A stretch of DNA of 64,000 nucleotides, taken from Desulfatitalea sp. BRH_c12 (GTDB lineage: Bacteria; Desulfobacterota; Desulfobacteria; Desulfobacterales; Desulfosarcinaceae). The position numbers were made by a program, and so were the translations under genes. The stretch is from assembly GCA_000961655.1 (NCBI GenBank), contig LADR01000045.1:186001-250000 (forward strand), written 5' to 3'. The number at the start of each line of letters is the position of its first letter. Position 1 is the stretch's first letter. The notes beneath the pieces were generated by a model, which saw nothing but the letters and a program-made list of their open reading frames with translations, made no database searches and was not told where the DNA came from. Below, in pieces: positions 16,237 through 25,702 of the stretch.

Positions 16237-17595
16237 CTATGCAGGCAGTACCAGCAGCCCGAGAATGAAAATGACGGCACTGACCACCAAAACCACCATG
16301 GTATACCCCACAATTTCGCGCGCTTTCAGCCCCGTGATGCCCAGCAGCGCCAGAGCCCAGAAAGGCTGGAGCATATTGGTCCATTCATCGCCATAGGCGA
16401 TGGCCATGAGCGCCTTATTCATAGGTGCGCCCAGCGCTTTGGCAGCCTCAACCATGATGGGGCCTTGGACGGCCACCTGACCGCCTCCGGAAGGTACGAA
16501 CAAGTTGACCAATCCTGCGCTCAGAAAGGTGAAAACCGGATAGGTCAATGGGGTCGAAATGGCCACGAACCAGCCAGCAATGATCGCCACCATCCCTGAA
16601 AATTTCATCATGCCCATGATGCCGGCATAGAACGGAAACTGAACGATAATGCCCGCGCAGGCCCGCGCGCCGTCGCGCGAGGCCGCAATATAGTTGACAG
16701 GCGTTCCCTGAAACAGGATTCCAAGAAAAAGAAATGTAAAGTTGACGATATTCAGATCGAGTTTGAATCCCTGGGTCGCGAAGTACCAGATGACGTATAT
16801 CATCCCCACGAGGCCGATGATCCATGATATCAGCCGGCTATTTTCGAGTTTGTCCGCGATCACCATGGCCTGCCGCGCACTTGCCGTAACGGAGAGCGAG
16901 GGTCCTTTTTCCACCAGGGACGGATCGATATCCGTTATCGTCTTGATCTGGTCCGGTCGCTGCGGCGCCATCAGCATGCAGGTGAGGGGAATCAAAACGA
17001 TAAGGGCCAGGCTGACGACGATGTTCATCACGCTGAAAAGCGTTTCGGAGGTTGGAATGATGCCGATCTGAGCGAACAGGAAATGGCCTTCGGTGGCGAT
17101 CAGCAGGGGCGCGGAACCGGACAATCCACCGTGCCACGTTAGAAAACCGGCATAGCCTGCGGCTCCGAGCAGCGGATAGTGCATCGAAATGCCGCGTTGA
17201 TGCCCGCTGCGCCCGACTTCGCGCGCGACCAGGGCGCCGATGATGATGCCCAGCCCCCAGTTGATCCACGAAGCGATGGCGGCCGTCAGTCCGACCAGAA
17301 AAATGGCGCCGCTTTGGGAGGATGGAATTTCGGCCAGTTTTTCGATGCCCCGCCGGATAAGCGGCGAGGTGGCCAACGCATGTCCGGTCACCAGGATCAA
17401 GGACATCTGCATTGCAAAGGCCAGCAGGTCCCAGAAGCCTGCATACCAGTGCTGGATCATTTGAAACGGTCCGCTGTCGGTGAAGATGAGCCCCATAACA
17501 TAGGTCACAAAAGTGAGTAAAATGGCGAACAGCATGGGGTCGGGCATCCACTGGCGCGCCCAACGATCGAAAACAGTTCCCAAACTTCGGATCAT
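16237..17595 (-). CDS. atoE: Short-chain fatty acid transporter, AtoE family
   Basis: A 452-residue integral membrane protein with about eleven or twelve hydrophobic helices, full length for the AtoE/TIGR00366 family. Conserved stretches include WMPDPMLFAILLT, SWINWGLGIIIGALVARE, HGGLSGSAPL, PSGGGQVAVQGP and GDEWTNMLQPFWAL. The family imports short-chain fatty acids such as acetoacetate or butyrate in the inner membrane. The ATG has AGAGGAG seven bases upstream. It is monocistronic here. Two genes away is an ADP-forming acyl-CoA synthetase that could activate or release the same acids, but they are on opposite strands and a shared pathway is inference. Confidence 0.9.
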   Translation of the reverse strand: MIRSLGTVFDRWARQWMPDPMLFAILLTFVTYVMGLIFTDSGPFQMIQHWYAGFWDLLAFAMQMSLILVTGHALATSPLIRRGIEKLAEIPSSQSGAIFLVGLTAAIASWINWGLGIIIGALVAREVGRSGHQRGISMHYPLLGAAGYAGFLTWHGGLSGSAPLLIATEGHFLFAQIGIIPTSETLFSVMNIVVSLALIVLIPLTCMLMAPQRPDQIKTITDIDPSLVEKGPSLSVTASARQAMVIADKLENSRLISWIIGLVGMIYVIWYFATQGFKLDLNIVNFTFLFLGILFQGTPVNYIAASRDGARACAGIIVQFPFYAGIMGMMKFSGMVAIIAGWFVAISTPLTYPVFTFLSAGLVNLFVPSGGGQVAVQGPIMVEAAKALGAPMNKALMAIAYGDEWTNMLQPFWALALLGITGLKAREIVGYTMVVLVVSAVIFILGLLVLPA

Positions 17596-17932
17596 TGCTT
17601 TTCTCCTCTCAAAAAAGTTAAAAGCAGAATCGGTGCCTGGTCGAACTGAACCTCCTTTTTAGAGCATATCCAAAGTTTCTCGCATTTGCATAGTCAAAAG
17701 TGCTGTAAAGGTGTCATCATGAGAATAGCCGAACTGCTTTTGACGCGTTGGCCGAGAATTGCTGCTGCGATCCAGCCTCTTTTGTGATAATTCCTTTTTC
17801 GAATTCGCACCTGACGCGATATGCCGGGCGGGCGGATCGCGCGTTTGGAACCGAAAGTTGCTTAAAAAATGATCTTGGTGATTTCGCAAAAGCCGCTGAG
17901 CGAAATTAACAATCCGTTCGAAGGTGATCCCC
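17596..17932. other. Intergenic region, no clear feature
   Basis: The divergent gap between atoE and the small membrane protein gene. It should hold both promoters, but no near-consensus promoter, repeat or structured element was seen. A 99-codon minus-strand frame crosses it without a ribosome site or domain. Confidence 0.4.
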
Positions 17933-18187
17933 TTGCAAAAAAGACCGCTGACACCCACTTACCTCTTTTTTTATATCCTTTTCTGGCCGGACACATGGCA
18001 GATCGCCATCGGTCTGCTGGCCGCATGGCTGCTGCCACCGTTTTTCATGCCGCCCGATGCGAGTCTGTTCAAAACCGTGATGGTGTTCATCATGATGGGC
18101 TGCATCGGATACGCCGTGTCGGGGGTGCCGGCGCGCGCCATCTCCCGCCTGCTGCGCAAAATGCTTCTTGGCGCCAAACACCCTTGA
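17933..18187 (+). CDS. Small membrane protein of unknown function
   Basis: An 84-residue protein with two hydrophobic segments (WQIAIGLLAAWLLPPFF and VMVFIMMGCIGYAVSGV) and a basic C-terminus (RLLRKMLLGAKHP). A TTG at 17933 is preferred as start because AAGGTGAT lies five bases before it; a GTG at 17924 would place the start inside that site. Orientation by the positive-inside rule puts both ends in the cytoplasm. No family was recognised. It precedes the acyl-CoA synthetase gene by about 185 bases, with a promoter between, so it is probably a separate unit. Confidence 0.55.
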   Translation: MQKRPLTPTYLFFYILFWPDTWQIAIGLLAAWLLPPFFMPPDASLFKTVMVFIMMGCIGYAVSGVPARAISRLLRKMLLGAKHP

Positions 18188-18199
18188 TCAAAATATAAA

Positions 18200-18250
18200 A
18201 CGAGCGTTCGTTCACGATTATTGACACGCGAGCGCACCTGCTGCTACTAT
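18200..18250 (+). promoter_or_regulatory. Sigma-70 promoter with an upstream TetR-like half-site pair
   Basis: TTGACA (18221-18226), an 18-base spacer and TACTAT (18245-18250) lie about 120 bases before the acyl-CoA synthetase start. Directly upstream is AACGAGCGTTCGTT (18200-18213), an AACG/CGTT dyad of the kind bound by TetR-type regulators. No such regulator is in the window. Confidence 0.5.
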
Positions 18251-18373
18251 TTTTTCAGCGTCTGAATTGGGTTCAGATCACTTTTTCGGTTGCCTGCTGA
18301 CAGTGCTGGCCCGGATCGGACATCAATCATGCGGTCCTTTAAGGGACCACTATACGAAAAAGCGGGTTTTAAA

Positions 18374-20635
18374 ATGATGATGGCGGAGAATCGACCCCTT
18401 AAATATTCCGGCGAAGCCGGCTCAAGGACAAACATCGAGAAAGGATGCGCTTTGGAAGAGCCTGTTGCATGGATCGATCGGTTGCGGAAAGAGGGTAGAC
18501 GATGTCTGAATGAAGCGGAATCCAAACAACTCTTGCGCCATTACGGTGTCCCCACGGTTGCCGAATGGGTTGCCACCCACCCGGAAGAGGCGCTCCGGCA
18601 AGCGCAAGAGATCGGGTTCCCCCTGGTTGTGAAAGGTTTGGGCGCCAACCTGACCCACAAAACCGAAAGGGGGCTGGTTCACGTCAATGTGGCCTCGGCC
18701 GAAGCATTGCAACGCGCCTATCGCACGATCGCGGAAGGAGCCGGCAAAGATTGGGAAGGTTGCCTGATCCAACCGATGGTCGCCGGCCGCAGAGAATTCG
18801 TGGCTGGTCTCGTGCGCGACCCGCAATTTGGCCCAGTGGTGATGTTCGGTTTGGGCGGGATCTTTACCGAAGCCCTCGACGATGTGGTTTTCCGCATTGC
18901 GCCGTTCGATCAAAGCCAGGCGTTGCAAATGATCGACGAGCTTCGCGCACGCAAGCTCCTTGGCGATTTCCGCGGGGAAAAAGCCGCCGACCGCCGGGTG
19001 CTGTCGCAGGTCCTGCTGGGCTTGTCGCGCTTGGCCCTGGCGCTTCCGGCCGTCAAAGAGATCGACATCAACCCCCTGATCGTCTCCGGCGACGGCACAG
19101 TCACGGCCGTGGATGCCCTGGTCGTTCTGGAGGATGCGGATACGCCCCCTGGGCTGCCCTCCGACATCGAAGATGCCGCACGCGTCGCCAGGATCAACGC
19201 TGCCTTGCAAGAGATGACCCATCCGCGTGCGATTGCAGTGGTCGGCGTGGCGCGCACGGTGGTCGGCGCCTTTTCAGGCATCTTCCGCTGCGTCCGCAAT
19301 TTCGGTTTCCCAGGCAAACTTTACCCGATCAATCCCAGTGCCGACGATATCGACGGAATCAAAGCTTATCCCAGCCTGACGGCCTTGCCGGAGCGGGTCG
19401 ATCTGGTGATCCTGTCCGTGCCGGCCACCGCGGCGCCTGCAGCCTTGCGGGACTGCATTGCCTCCGGCAACCGGAATGTGCATATCTTCACTTCGGGTTT
19501 CAAGGAAACCGGTGAAGAAGAAGGCATCCGGCTGCAAGCGGAAATTAAACGCATTGCCGAAGAAGGCGACTTGAATATCATCGGTCCCAACTGCATGGGA
19601 TTGCATGTGCCGGCAGCGCGTCTTCTGACCTGGGCGGCAGCTTCGGATATCAGCGGCCCGATAGCCATGGTCAGCCAAAGCGGCGGCCATGCCCAGGATT
19701 TTGCCAGCTATGCCGCCAGTCGCTTCGGCCTGCACTTCAGCAAGGTGATCAGTTATGGCAACGCCGTAACCATGGACAGTACCGATTTTCTGCCCTTTTT
19801 AGCCGATGACGAGCAGACCCGTCTCATCGCCATGTATCTCGAAGGGGTTCAAAACGGACGGCGGCTGCTGCGGCAAGTCACTCAGATCAACCAAACCAAG
19901 CCGGTGGTTATCCTCAAGGGTGGACAAACCGAATCAGGGGCGCGCACCGTGGCCTCGCATACCGGCTCGCTGGCCGGGGGCGTAAAAATCTGGCAGGCCT
20001 TTTTCCGGCAAAGCGGCGCCGTGCCGGTGCATTCTCTGGAAGAAATGGCCGATGTGATTCTGGCCCTGCACCATCTGCCCCCCATACACGGTCGCGGTGT
20101 GGCCATTTTGGGCACGGGCGGTGGCATCGGCGTGGGAGCGGCCGACAGCTGCGCCAAAGCCGGGCTGAATTTGGCGGCCCTGCCGGACGATCTGAAGGAA
20201 CGGCTGCGCGCCTTCATTCCGCCGGCCGGCAATATGATCAGCAACCCTATCGACGCCCACATCATATTACTTAAATTGGAGTTGCTGGGGCCGACCCTGG
20301 CGCTGCTCGCGGCCCAAACCAATCTGGATATGTTCGCCATCTCCCTGCACCTGGACTGGCTGTATGGCCTGGAAAAGGGCGCGCATATCGATAAAATCGC
20401 GCGCTATATCGCCGACGAAGCGCGCAAGCACACCGGCGGCAAGCCGCTCGTAGTCGTGTGGCGGCAGTATCAACCCAACCCCGACATCCGCAATGCCCGC
20501 ATTCGCCTGGAACAGACCTTGCTGGATGCCGGCGTGCCCGTTTATGAAGGGTTGGACCGCGCAGTGACCGCGCTCGCCAAAACGGCGGCCTATTATGCGT
20601 TTCAGGAAAGGGCCAATGTGCAGGTGAGCCGATAG
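18374..20635 (+). CDS. ADP-forming acyl-CoA (acetyl-CoA) synthetase, fused beta-alpha subunits
   Basis: About 753 residues. An N-terminal ATP-grasp domain (FPLVVKGLGANLTHKTERG, EIDINPLIV) is followed by a CoA-binding Rossmann domain (AIAVVGVARTVVG, KLYPINP) and succinyl-CoA ligase-like domains (IIGPNCMG, SQSGGHAQDFA, SHTGSLAGG with the likely phospho-His). The order ATP-grasp then CoA-binding is the beta-alpha fusion. The enzyme interconverts acyl-CoA, ADP and phosphate with acid, CoA and ATP, conserving energy in anaerobes or activating acids. The acid used cannot be read; AtoE nearby hints at short-chain acids. The start is uncertain: the MMM run at 18374 is chosen, but the frame is open to 18290 and neither start has a good ribosome site. 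Confidence 0.88.
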   Translation: MMMAENRPLKYSGEAGSRTNIEKGCALEEPVAWIDRLRKEGRRCLNEAESKQLLRHYGVPTVAEWVATHPEEALRQAQEIGFPLVVKGLGANLTHKTERGLVHVNVASAEALQRAYRTIAEGAGKDWEGCLIQPMVAGRREFVAGLVRDPQFGPVVMFGLGGIFTEALDDVVFRIAPFDQSQALQMIDELRARKLLGDFRGEKAADRRVLSQVLLGLSRLALALPAVKEIDINPLIVSGDGTVTAVDALVVLEDADTPPGLPSDIEDAARVARINAALQEMTHPRAIAVVGVARTVVGAFSGIFRCVRNFGFPGKLYPINPSADDIDGIKAYPSLTALPERVDLVILSVPATAAPAALRDCIASGNRNVHIFTSGFKETGEEEGIRLQAEIKRIAEEGDLNIIGPNCMGLHVPAARLLTWAAASDISGPIAMVSQSGGHAQDFASYAASRFGLHFSKVISYGNAVTMDSTDFLPFLADDEQTRLIAMYLEGVQNGRRLLRQVTQINQTKPVVILKGGQTESGARTVASHTGSLAGGVKIWQAFFRQSGAVPVHSLEEMADVILALHHLPPIHGRGVAILGTGGGIGVGAADSCAKAGLNLAALPDDLKERLRAFIPPAGNMISNPIDAHIILLKLELLGPTLALLAAQTNLDMFAISLHLDWLYGLEKGAHIDKIARYIADEARKHTGGKPLVVVWRQYQPNPDIRNARIRLEQTLLDAGVPVYEGLDRAVTALAKTAAYYAFQERANVQVSR

Positions 20636-20798
20636 GATCAGATCACGGGCTGGATTGCACCAAGCCCCTCAAGCGCTTGCACGCCTCTGGAATATAAAAT
20701 CCGGCAAAACCGGTTTCGTTTTGACCTTTGAAGATTTTGAGGTATCCTGACGCACTTTGTTTCGTGCGTGATACTCCGAGGATGGAAGCCTCAAAACC

Positions 20799-22229
20799 AT
20801 GCAGTGTCCCAGAATTATCATTGCCGGTCTGAACGGCGGATCGGGCAAGACCATTATCAGCCTCGGCCTTGCGCGCATATGGGTGCGGTCAGGAAAGGCC
20901 CTCATACCGTTCAAGAAGGGACCGGATTACATCGATGCCAAGTGGCTCGGCTTGGCGGCCGGCACTTCGGCGACCAATCTGGACCCTTATTTGTTGCCAA
21001 AGCCGGTCCTGCGCGCGCTCTTTTGCACCCGCATGATCGGCGGCGAAGGCGCCTTGATCGAAGGCAACCGGGGATTGTTCGACGGTAAGGATGTGGCCGG
21101 TTCCTGTTCGACGGCCGAGTTGGCCCGCATTCTTGCGGCGCCGGTCATACTGGTGATGGACTGCACGAAAATGACCCGCACGGCGGCCGCCGTGGTTCGC
21201 GGCATGATCGCTTTCGAGCCCGGCATGCACATCGCGGGCGTCATTCTCAACCGCACGGCCAACGACCGCCACCGCGCCATTCTGCGCGAATCCATCGAAC
21301 AGTATACCGGCGTTCCTGTTCTGGGAGCTTTGCCCAAACTTAAACGCAATCCCCTGCCTGAGCGGCATATGGGGCTGATTTCCGATCAAGAGTATGCGGC
21401 TTCTGACGAGGCCCTGGATACGGTGGCCGACCTCATCGGTGCGCATGTCGACGTGGCACGGCTTTGGCGGATCGCCTGCAATGCCCCGCCCCTTTCCGTT
21501 GCACGCACCCAACCCGTCACTGAAGACGTGATTCTACCGGAAAATGTGTGGGCCCTTATCCCGCGCGCCCTGCCCAACGCAAGTCCGGCGGTGCGCATCG
21601 GCTATGTGCGGGATGCGGCTTTGTGGTTTTACTACGAGGAAAATCTGGAAGCCCTGCGCCGCGCGGGTGCCGAACTGATCGGCCTGTCCCTGCTGACGGA
21701 CGACCGCTGGCCGCCCATCGATGGCCTGTACCTGGGCGGAGGCTTTCCCGAAACGCAGGCCGAGCGGTTAACGGCCAATGCATCCATGCGCCGGCATGTC
21801 AAAGCGTTGGCCGATGGTGGTCTGCCCATCTATGCCGAATGCGGCGGCATGATGTACCTGGGCCGGGATCTGGTTTACAAAGAGGCCCGTTATCCCATGG
21901 CCGGCGTCCTGCCGGTCACCACGCAATTGTGTGAACGGCCGCAGGGATTGGGGTACGTAGATGCCGTGGTAACCGTCGACAACCCATTTCACCCGCTGGG
22001 CACCATTTTACGCGGCCATGAATTTCACTATTCCCGATGTCTTGTGCACGATGGCGAAACCCCTGTCTTCGGTCTTCGATTAAACAAAGGCTGCGGCATG
22101 GGCGGGCAGCGCGATGGCATCATCGCCGGAAGCGTGTTTGCCGCTTACACCCATTTGCATGCCCTGGGCGAACGGCACTGGGCCGGCAATTTCGTCAGGA
22201 CGGCGGAAGGATATCGGGGAAAAAAGTAG
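20799..22229 (+). CDS. CbiA/CobB-family glutamine-dependent a,c-diamide synthase
   Basis: A 476-residue amidase with an N-terminal ATP-binding domain (AGLNGGSGKT, residues 9-18; KKGPDYIDAKW; GNRGLFDGKD) and a C-terminal class I-like glutaminase domain with the nucleophile Cys near residue 348 (YAECGGMMYLG) and a later HEFHYS. The family amidates the a and c side chains of cobyrinate, hydrogenobyrinate, Ni-sirohydrochlorin or siroheme. No other cobalamin gene is nearby and no cobalamin riboswitch was seen. In a possible sulfate reducer the DsrN siroheme-amidase role is a serious alternative. It converges with hypD. Length and domains are complete. Confidence 0.85.
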   Translation: MQCPRIIIAGLNGGSGKTIISLGLARIWVRSGKALIPFKKGPDYIDAKWLGLAAGTSATNLDPYLLPKPVLRALFCTRMIGGEGALIEGNRGLFDGKDVAGSCSTAELARILAAPVILVMDCTKMTRTAAAVVRGMIAFEPGMHIAGVILNRTANDRHRAILRESIEQYTGVPVLGALPKLKRNPLPERHMGLISDQEYAASDEALDTVADLIGAHVDVARLWRIACNAPPLSVARTQPVTEDVILPENVWALIPRALPNASPAVRIGYVRDAALWFYYEENLEALRRAGAELIGLSLLTDDRWPPIDGLYLGGGFPETQAERLTANASMRRHVKALADGGLPIYAECGGMMYLGRDLVYKEARYPMAGVLPVTTQLCERPQGLGYVDAVVTVDNPFHPLGTILRGHEFHYSRCLVHDGETPVFGLRLNKGCGMGGQRDGIIAGSVFAAYTHLHALGERHWAGNFVRTAEGYRGKK

Positions 22230-22315
22230 ACGCTTCGCCGCGACCTGCCACGTCGTCATATTATGTATTCAACGTTCGGGTTCCAAACGCCGGTGAGCCA
22301 ATCCGGCAAGTTGCG

Positions 22316-23404
22316 TTATGTATTGAACCGATAATATGCGGCGCAAGTACCTTCGCTGGAAACCATGCAGGGACCCACCGGGTCCATGGGCGTGCAGCGC
22401 TTGCGGAACAGGGGGCATTGCAGGGGCGTTTTGGCGCCGATCAGGATCTCACCGCAAGCACATCCTTTGGGCGGCGGCATATCCACCACCGAAATGGTGA
22501 ACCGCCGCGCCGCATCGAATCGGGCATATTCGGGCCGAATGGCCAGACCGCTGCCCGCGATCACGCCCAGCCCGCGCCAGCGCACGGCTATGGGCATAAA
22601 CACTTTGGCCATGACCGACTGGGCCGTGGGGTTGCCCTCCTCGGTCACGGCGCGCCCGTAGGCGTTTTCCAGAGCGGGGGCGCCGCTTTCAACCTGCACC
22701 GCCAGACGGTGGATGCCTTCCAGGATATCAAGAGGTTCGAAGCCGACTGCGACGGCCGGTGTCCGATGGGCGTCAAAAAACGACTGGTAGGCCTGCATGC
22801 CGATGATCACGGACACATGTCCCGGCAACAAAAAGCCGTCGATTTGGACCTCCGGGTGGGCCATCAGGGCCGCCAGAGCCGCGGGCACGGTTTTGTGGGC
22901 CGAATAGACGCAAAAATTGGCAAGGTGCATCTTTTCGGCCGTCAGAATGGCGGCCGCGATGGTGGGTGCGGTGGTTTCAAAGCCCACGCCCAAAAAAACG
23001 ACGGTTTTCTCCGGATGGCGCGCGGCCATTTGCACGGCATCCATGACCGAGTAGACCATGCGCACATCGGCGCCCTCGGCGACTTCACGCTGCAGGCTGG
23101 TGTACGTGCCCGGCACCCGCATCAGGTCACCGAAAGTGGTCACGATCACATCATCCCTCTGAGCCAGGGCAATAAACGCATCGATATCGAGCTGATCGGT
23201 GACGCACACCGGGCATCCCGGGCCGGAGAGCAAGGTGATCGCAGGGGGCAGCAAGGCACGCACGCCATGGCGGAAAATAGACATGGTGTGCGTGCCGCAC
23301 ACCTCCATCAGACGCATCGGGCGGTCGACACATTCATGAATCTGCCGCACCAGACTTTGGGCCAGCGCCGGATCGCGAAACTGTTCAGTATATTCGTCAG
23401 ACAT
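22316..23404 (-). CDS. hypD: Hydrogenase maturation protein HypD
   Basis: A 362-residue full-length HypD. It has the conserved CGTHT (Cys36), GPGCPVCV (Cys64 and 67), LGVGFETTAPT, LPGHVSVIIG and the C-terminal [4Fe-4S] cysteines (GCACGEIL, CPLFRKRC). HypD works with HypC as the scaffold on which the Fe(CN)2CO unit of NiFe hydrogenase is built, taking cyanide from HypE/HypF. It starts nine bases after hypF ends, with GAGGA before the ATG, so the two form an operon. hypA, B, C and E are not in the window. Confidence 0.97.
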   Translation of the reverse strand: MSDEYTEQFRDPALAQSLVRQIHECVDRPMRLMEVCGTHTMSIFRHGVRALLPPAITLLSGPGCPVCVTDQLDIDAFIALAQRDDVIVTTFGDLMRVPGTYTSLQREVAEGADVRMVYSVMDAVQMAARHPEKTVVFLGVGFETTAPTIAAAILTAEKMHLANFCVYSAHKTVPAALAALMAHPEVQIDGFLLPGHVSVIIGMQAYQSFFDAHRTPAVAVGFEPLDILEGIHRLAVQVESGAPALENAYGRAVTEEGNPTAQSVMAKVFMPIAVRWRGLGVIAGSGLAIRPEYARFDAARRFTISVVDMPPPKGCACGEILIGAKTPLQCPLFRKRCTPMDPVGPCMVSSEGTCAAYYRFNT

Positions 23405-23413
23405 AAAAAATCC

Positions 23414-25702
23414 TCAAATAGAGTGGAAAGTCATTTCCATCCCCGCTATCACCGCTTGTCCCAAGGCTATTCCGCCATCATTGGCCGGCACGCGCTCGGG
23501 GCTGTATACGGCAAAACGCTCTTGTCGCAGAGCGGCGCTCAATCCTTCGAGCAGCAGCACGTTCTGAAAACAGCCGCCGCCGAGCGCCACCCGATCGAGT
23601 CCGGTTTTATCGCGGAGCAGCACGCACAGTTCAGTCCATAGTGCGATGAGCGTGTCGTGGAACCGGCGGCTGATGATAAAGGCCGGGGTGCCCTGGCAGA
23701 TATCCGCCACGATGGCCCGAATGATCGGAGCGGCATCGACCTGATGCACGGGACCATCACTCCAGGCGAACGGATAGCTGCTTTGAGGGTGCCCGTCGGC
23801 GATCATCTCCAGTTCCATGGCGGCCTGACCTTCGAATGCCGCGTTCGCCCGCAGCCCGATGATGGCGGCCACCGCGTCGAAAAGACGGCCAAGGCTCGAC
23901 GTCAGGGGGGCGTTGATGCCGCCGGCGGCCATCCGGACGACAGTGCGGGCGCGATCGGGCGCCAATCCCCGCAGAAACGGCAGGGGCAAGGCCCACATAT
24001 CGTCGCCATATGTCCGGTGCAGCCAGGCCAGTCCCATACGCCAAGGCGCCTTGATGGCGGCCGCGCCGCCCGGCAGGGGCACACAGGACAGGTGTGCCGC
24101 GCGTTCATAGCCGCTCAGATCCGCCAGGAGCACCTCGCCGCCCCACAGGGTGCCGTCCGGCCCCAGCCCCGTACCGTCGAAGGCCAGTCCGATCAGACGC
24201 CCTTCCAACTGGTGCTCGGCCATGCAGGCGGCGACGTGTGCATGATGGTGCTGCACGCGTACCAGGGGCAGGTCGTTCTGGGCAGCACCCCAGCGGGTGC
24301 TCAGGTAATCGGGGTGCAGATCGCAGGCGATGGCCCGCGGTCGGATGTCCAGAATTCGCTGCAGGTGATCGATGGTCTGCCGGAAGAAATTTTCGCCGGC
24401 CAGGTTTTCCAGATCTCCGATATGCTGGCTGAGAAAAGCCTGCGCCCCTTTGGTCAGGCAGATGGTGTTTTTCAACTCGGCGCCGCAGGCCAACACCGCG
24501 GGCTGTTCCCTTTTCAGGAACAGCGGCACGGGCACAAAACCGCGCGAGCGGCGAAGCAGGCGATTGCGTCCGCCGGTCCGGCGCACGATGCTGTCGTCGC
24601 TGCGCAGGTAAATCGGCCGGTCATGCACCAGAAAATGATCGGCGATGTCGGCCAGGCGCGCGAAGGCCTCCTCATTGTCGATGGCCAAAGGTTCTTCACT
24701 CAGGTTGCCGCTGGTCATTACCACGGCTTTAAGATCTTGCGCCATCAACAGGTGGTGCAATGGCGTGTAGGGCAGCATCACGCCGTAATAATGGTTGCGC
24801 GGCGCCACCGAAAAGGCCAATCGCTCAGGCAGGCGTTTAGGCAGCAAGACGATCGGCCGCGCAACCGACCGCAGCAGTTCGCGCTCTTCGTTCGACAAGT
24901 GGGCAAAATCGGCCACGGTTGCCACATCGGGCGCCATGACGGCCAGCGGCTTCTCTTCGCGGTGCTTGCGGCCGCGCAACCGCGCCACGGCATCATCGTT
25001 GAAGGCATCGACCGCCAGATGGAAACCGCCTAACCCTTTGATCGCCACGATGCGGCCGTCGCGGAGCAATTGGGCGGCGGTCCCGATGGGATCGGCGGAC
25101 GGCACCGGCTGCCGGCGATGGTCGTAAAGCATCACAGTGGGGCCGCATGCGGCGCAGGCATTGGGTTGGGCGTGATAGCGGCGATCGGCAGGATCATCAT
25201 ACTCGGCCTGGCACTGCGCACACATGGTAAAAGCGCGCATGGCCGTTTTAGGCCGGTCGTAAGGAATGTCTTCGATGATGGTGTAGCGCGGACCGCAGTT
25301 GGTGCAATTGATGAACGGATAGCCGAAGCGCCGGTCGGCCGGATCGAACAGCTCGCGGAGACAATCCGCGCAAACGGCGGCATCCGGTGCGATCAGGGTG
25401 TCGCGCCGATCGGCGGCCTGACTGTGGACGATGGCAAAACCGCTGCAGCCCGCAATCGGTTGATCGTTCGCTTCGATAGAAACAATCCGTGCCATGGGCG
25501 GGGCCTGGTCGCGCAGGTCCCGCGTGAAGGCCGCGATCTTTTCCGGCCGGCCTTCGACACGGATGGTGACCCCCGAAGTCGTGTTGGCAACCTGACCGTT
25601 CAGGGCGTATCGCTCGGCCAAGCGGTATACAAAGGGCCGGAACCCAACCCCTTGGACGATGCCGCTGACGAGAATCTGTTGCGCAAGGATTTTAGCGTTC
25701 AA
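23414..25702 (-). CDS. hypF: Carbamoyltransferase HypF
   Basis: A 762-residue HypF with all expected domains: N-terminal acylphosphatase (ILVSGIVQGVGFRPFVYRLA, residues about 10-95), two zinc-finger motifs built on CADC, CTNC, CAQC and CAAC (about 110-185), a YrdC-like domain (about 200-390) and a Kae1/carbamoyltransferase domain (RVQHHHAHVAACMAEH; GLAFDGTGLGPDGTLWGGE; VALGGGCFQNVLL). It transfers the carbamoyl group of carbamoyl phosphate to the HypE C-terminal Cys for cyanide synthesis. A TTG start is required to include the full acylphosphatase domain, since no ATG lies near. It is upstream of and co-transcribed with hypD. Confidence 0.96.
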   Translation of the reverse strand: MNAKILAQQILVSGIVQGVGFRPFVYRLAERYALNGQVANTTSGVTIRVEGRPEKIAAFTRDLRDQAPPMARIVSIEANDQPIAGCSGFAIVHSQAADRRDTLIAPDAAVCADCLRELFDPADRRFGYPFINCTNCGPRYTIIEDIPYDRPKTAMRAFTMCAQCQAEYDDPADRRYHAQPNACAACGPTVMLYDHRRQPVPSADPIGTAAQLLRDGRIVAIKGLGGFHLAVDAFNDDAVARLRGRKHREEKPLAVMAPDVATVADFAHLSNEERELLRSVARPIVLLPKRLPERLAFSVAPRNHYYGVMLPYTPLHHLLMAQDLKAVVMTSGNLSEEPLAIDNEEAFARLADIADHFLVHDRPIYLRSDDSIVRRTGGRNRLLRRSRGFVPVPLFLKREQPAVLACGAELKNTICLTKGAQAFLSQHIGDLENLAGENFFRQTIDHLQRILDIRPRAIACDLHPDYLSTRWGAAQNDLPLVRVQHHHAHVAACMAEHQLEGRLIGLAFDGTGLGPDGTLWGGEVLLADLSGYERAAHLSCVPLPGGAAAIKAPWRMGLAWLHRTYGDDMWALPLPFLRGLAPDRARTVVRMAAGGINAPLTSSLGRLFDAVAAIIGLRANAAFEGQAAMELEMIADGHPQSSYPFAWSDGPVHQVDAAPIIRAIVADICQGTPAFIISRRFHDTLIALWTELCVLLRDKTGLDRVALGGGCFQNVLLLEGLSAALRQERFAVYSPERVPANDGGIALGQAVIAGMEMTFHSI

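Noticed and set aside
17659-17958. 99-codon minus-strand frame
   Set aside because: Crosses a divergent promoter region, overlaps the small membrane protein gene and has no domain.
20698-20716. Hairpin CCGG-CAAAA-CCGG followed by TTTCGTTTT, after the acyl-CoA synthetase gene
   Set aside because: The stem is only 4 bp with a mismatch next to it, too weak to call a terminator.
22037-23641. 534-codon plus-strand open frame
   Set aside because: It lies antisense to hypD and the 3' end of hypF, has no domain or ribosome site, and the composition is that of a GC-rich shadow frame.
23657-25033. 458-codon plus-strand open frame
   Set aside because: Entirely antisense to hypF, whose full domain set is certain.
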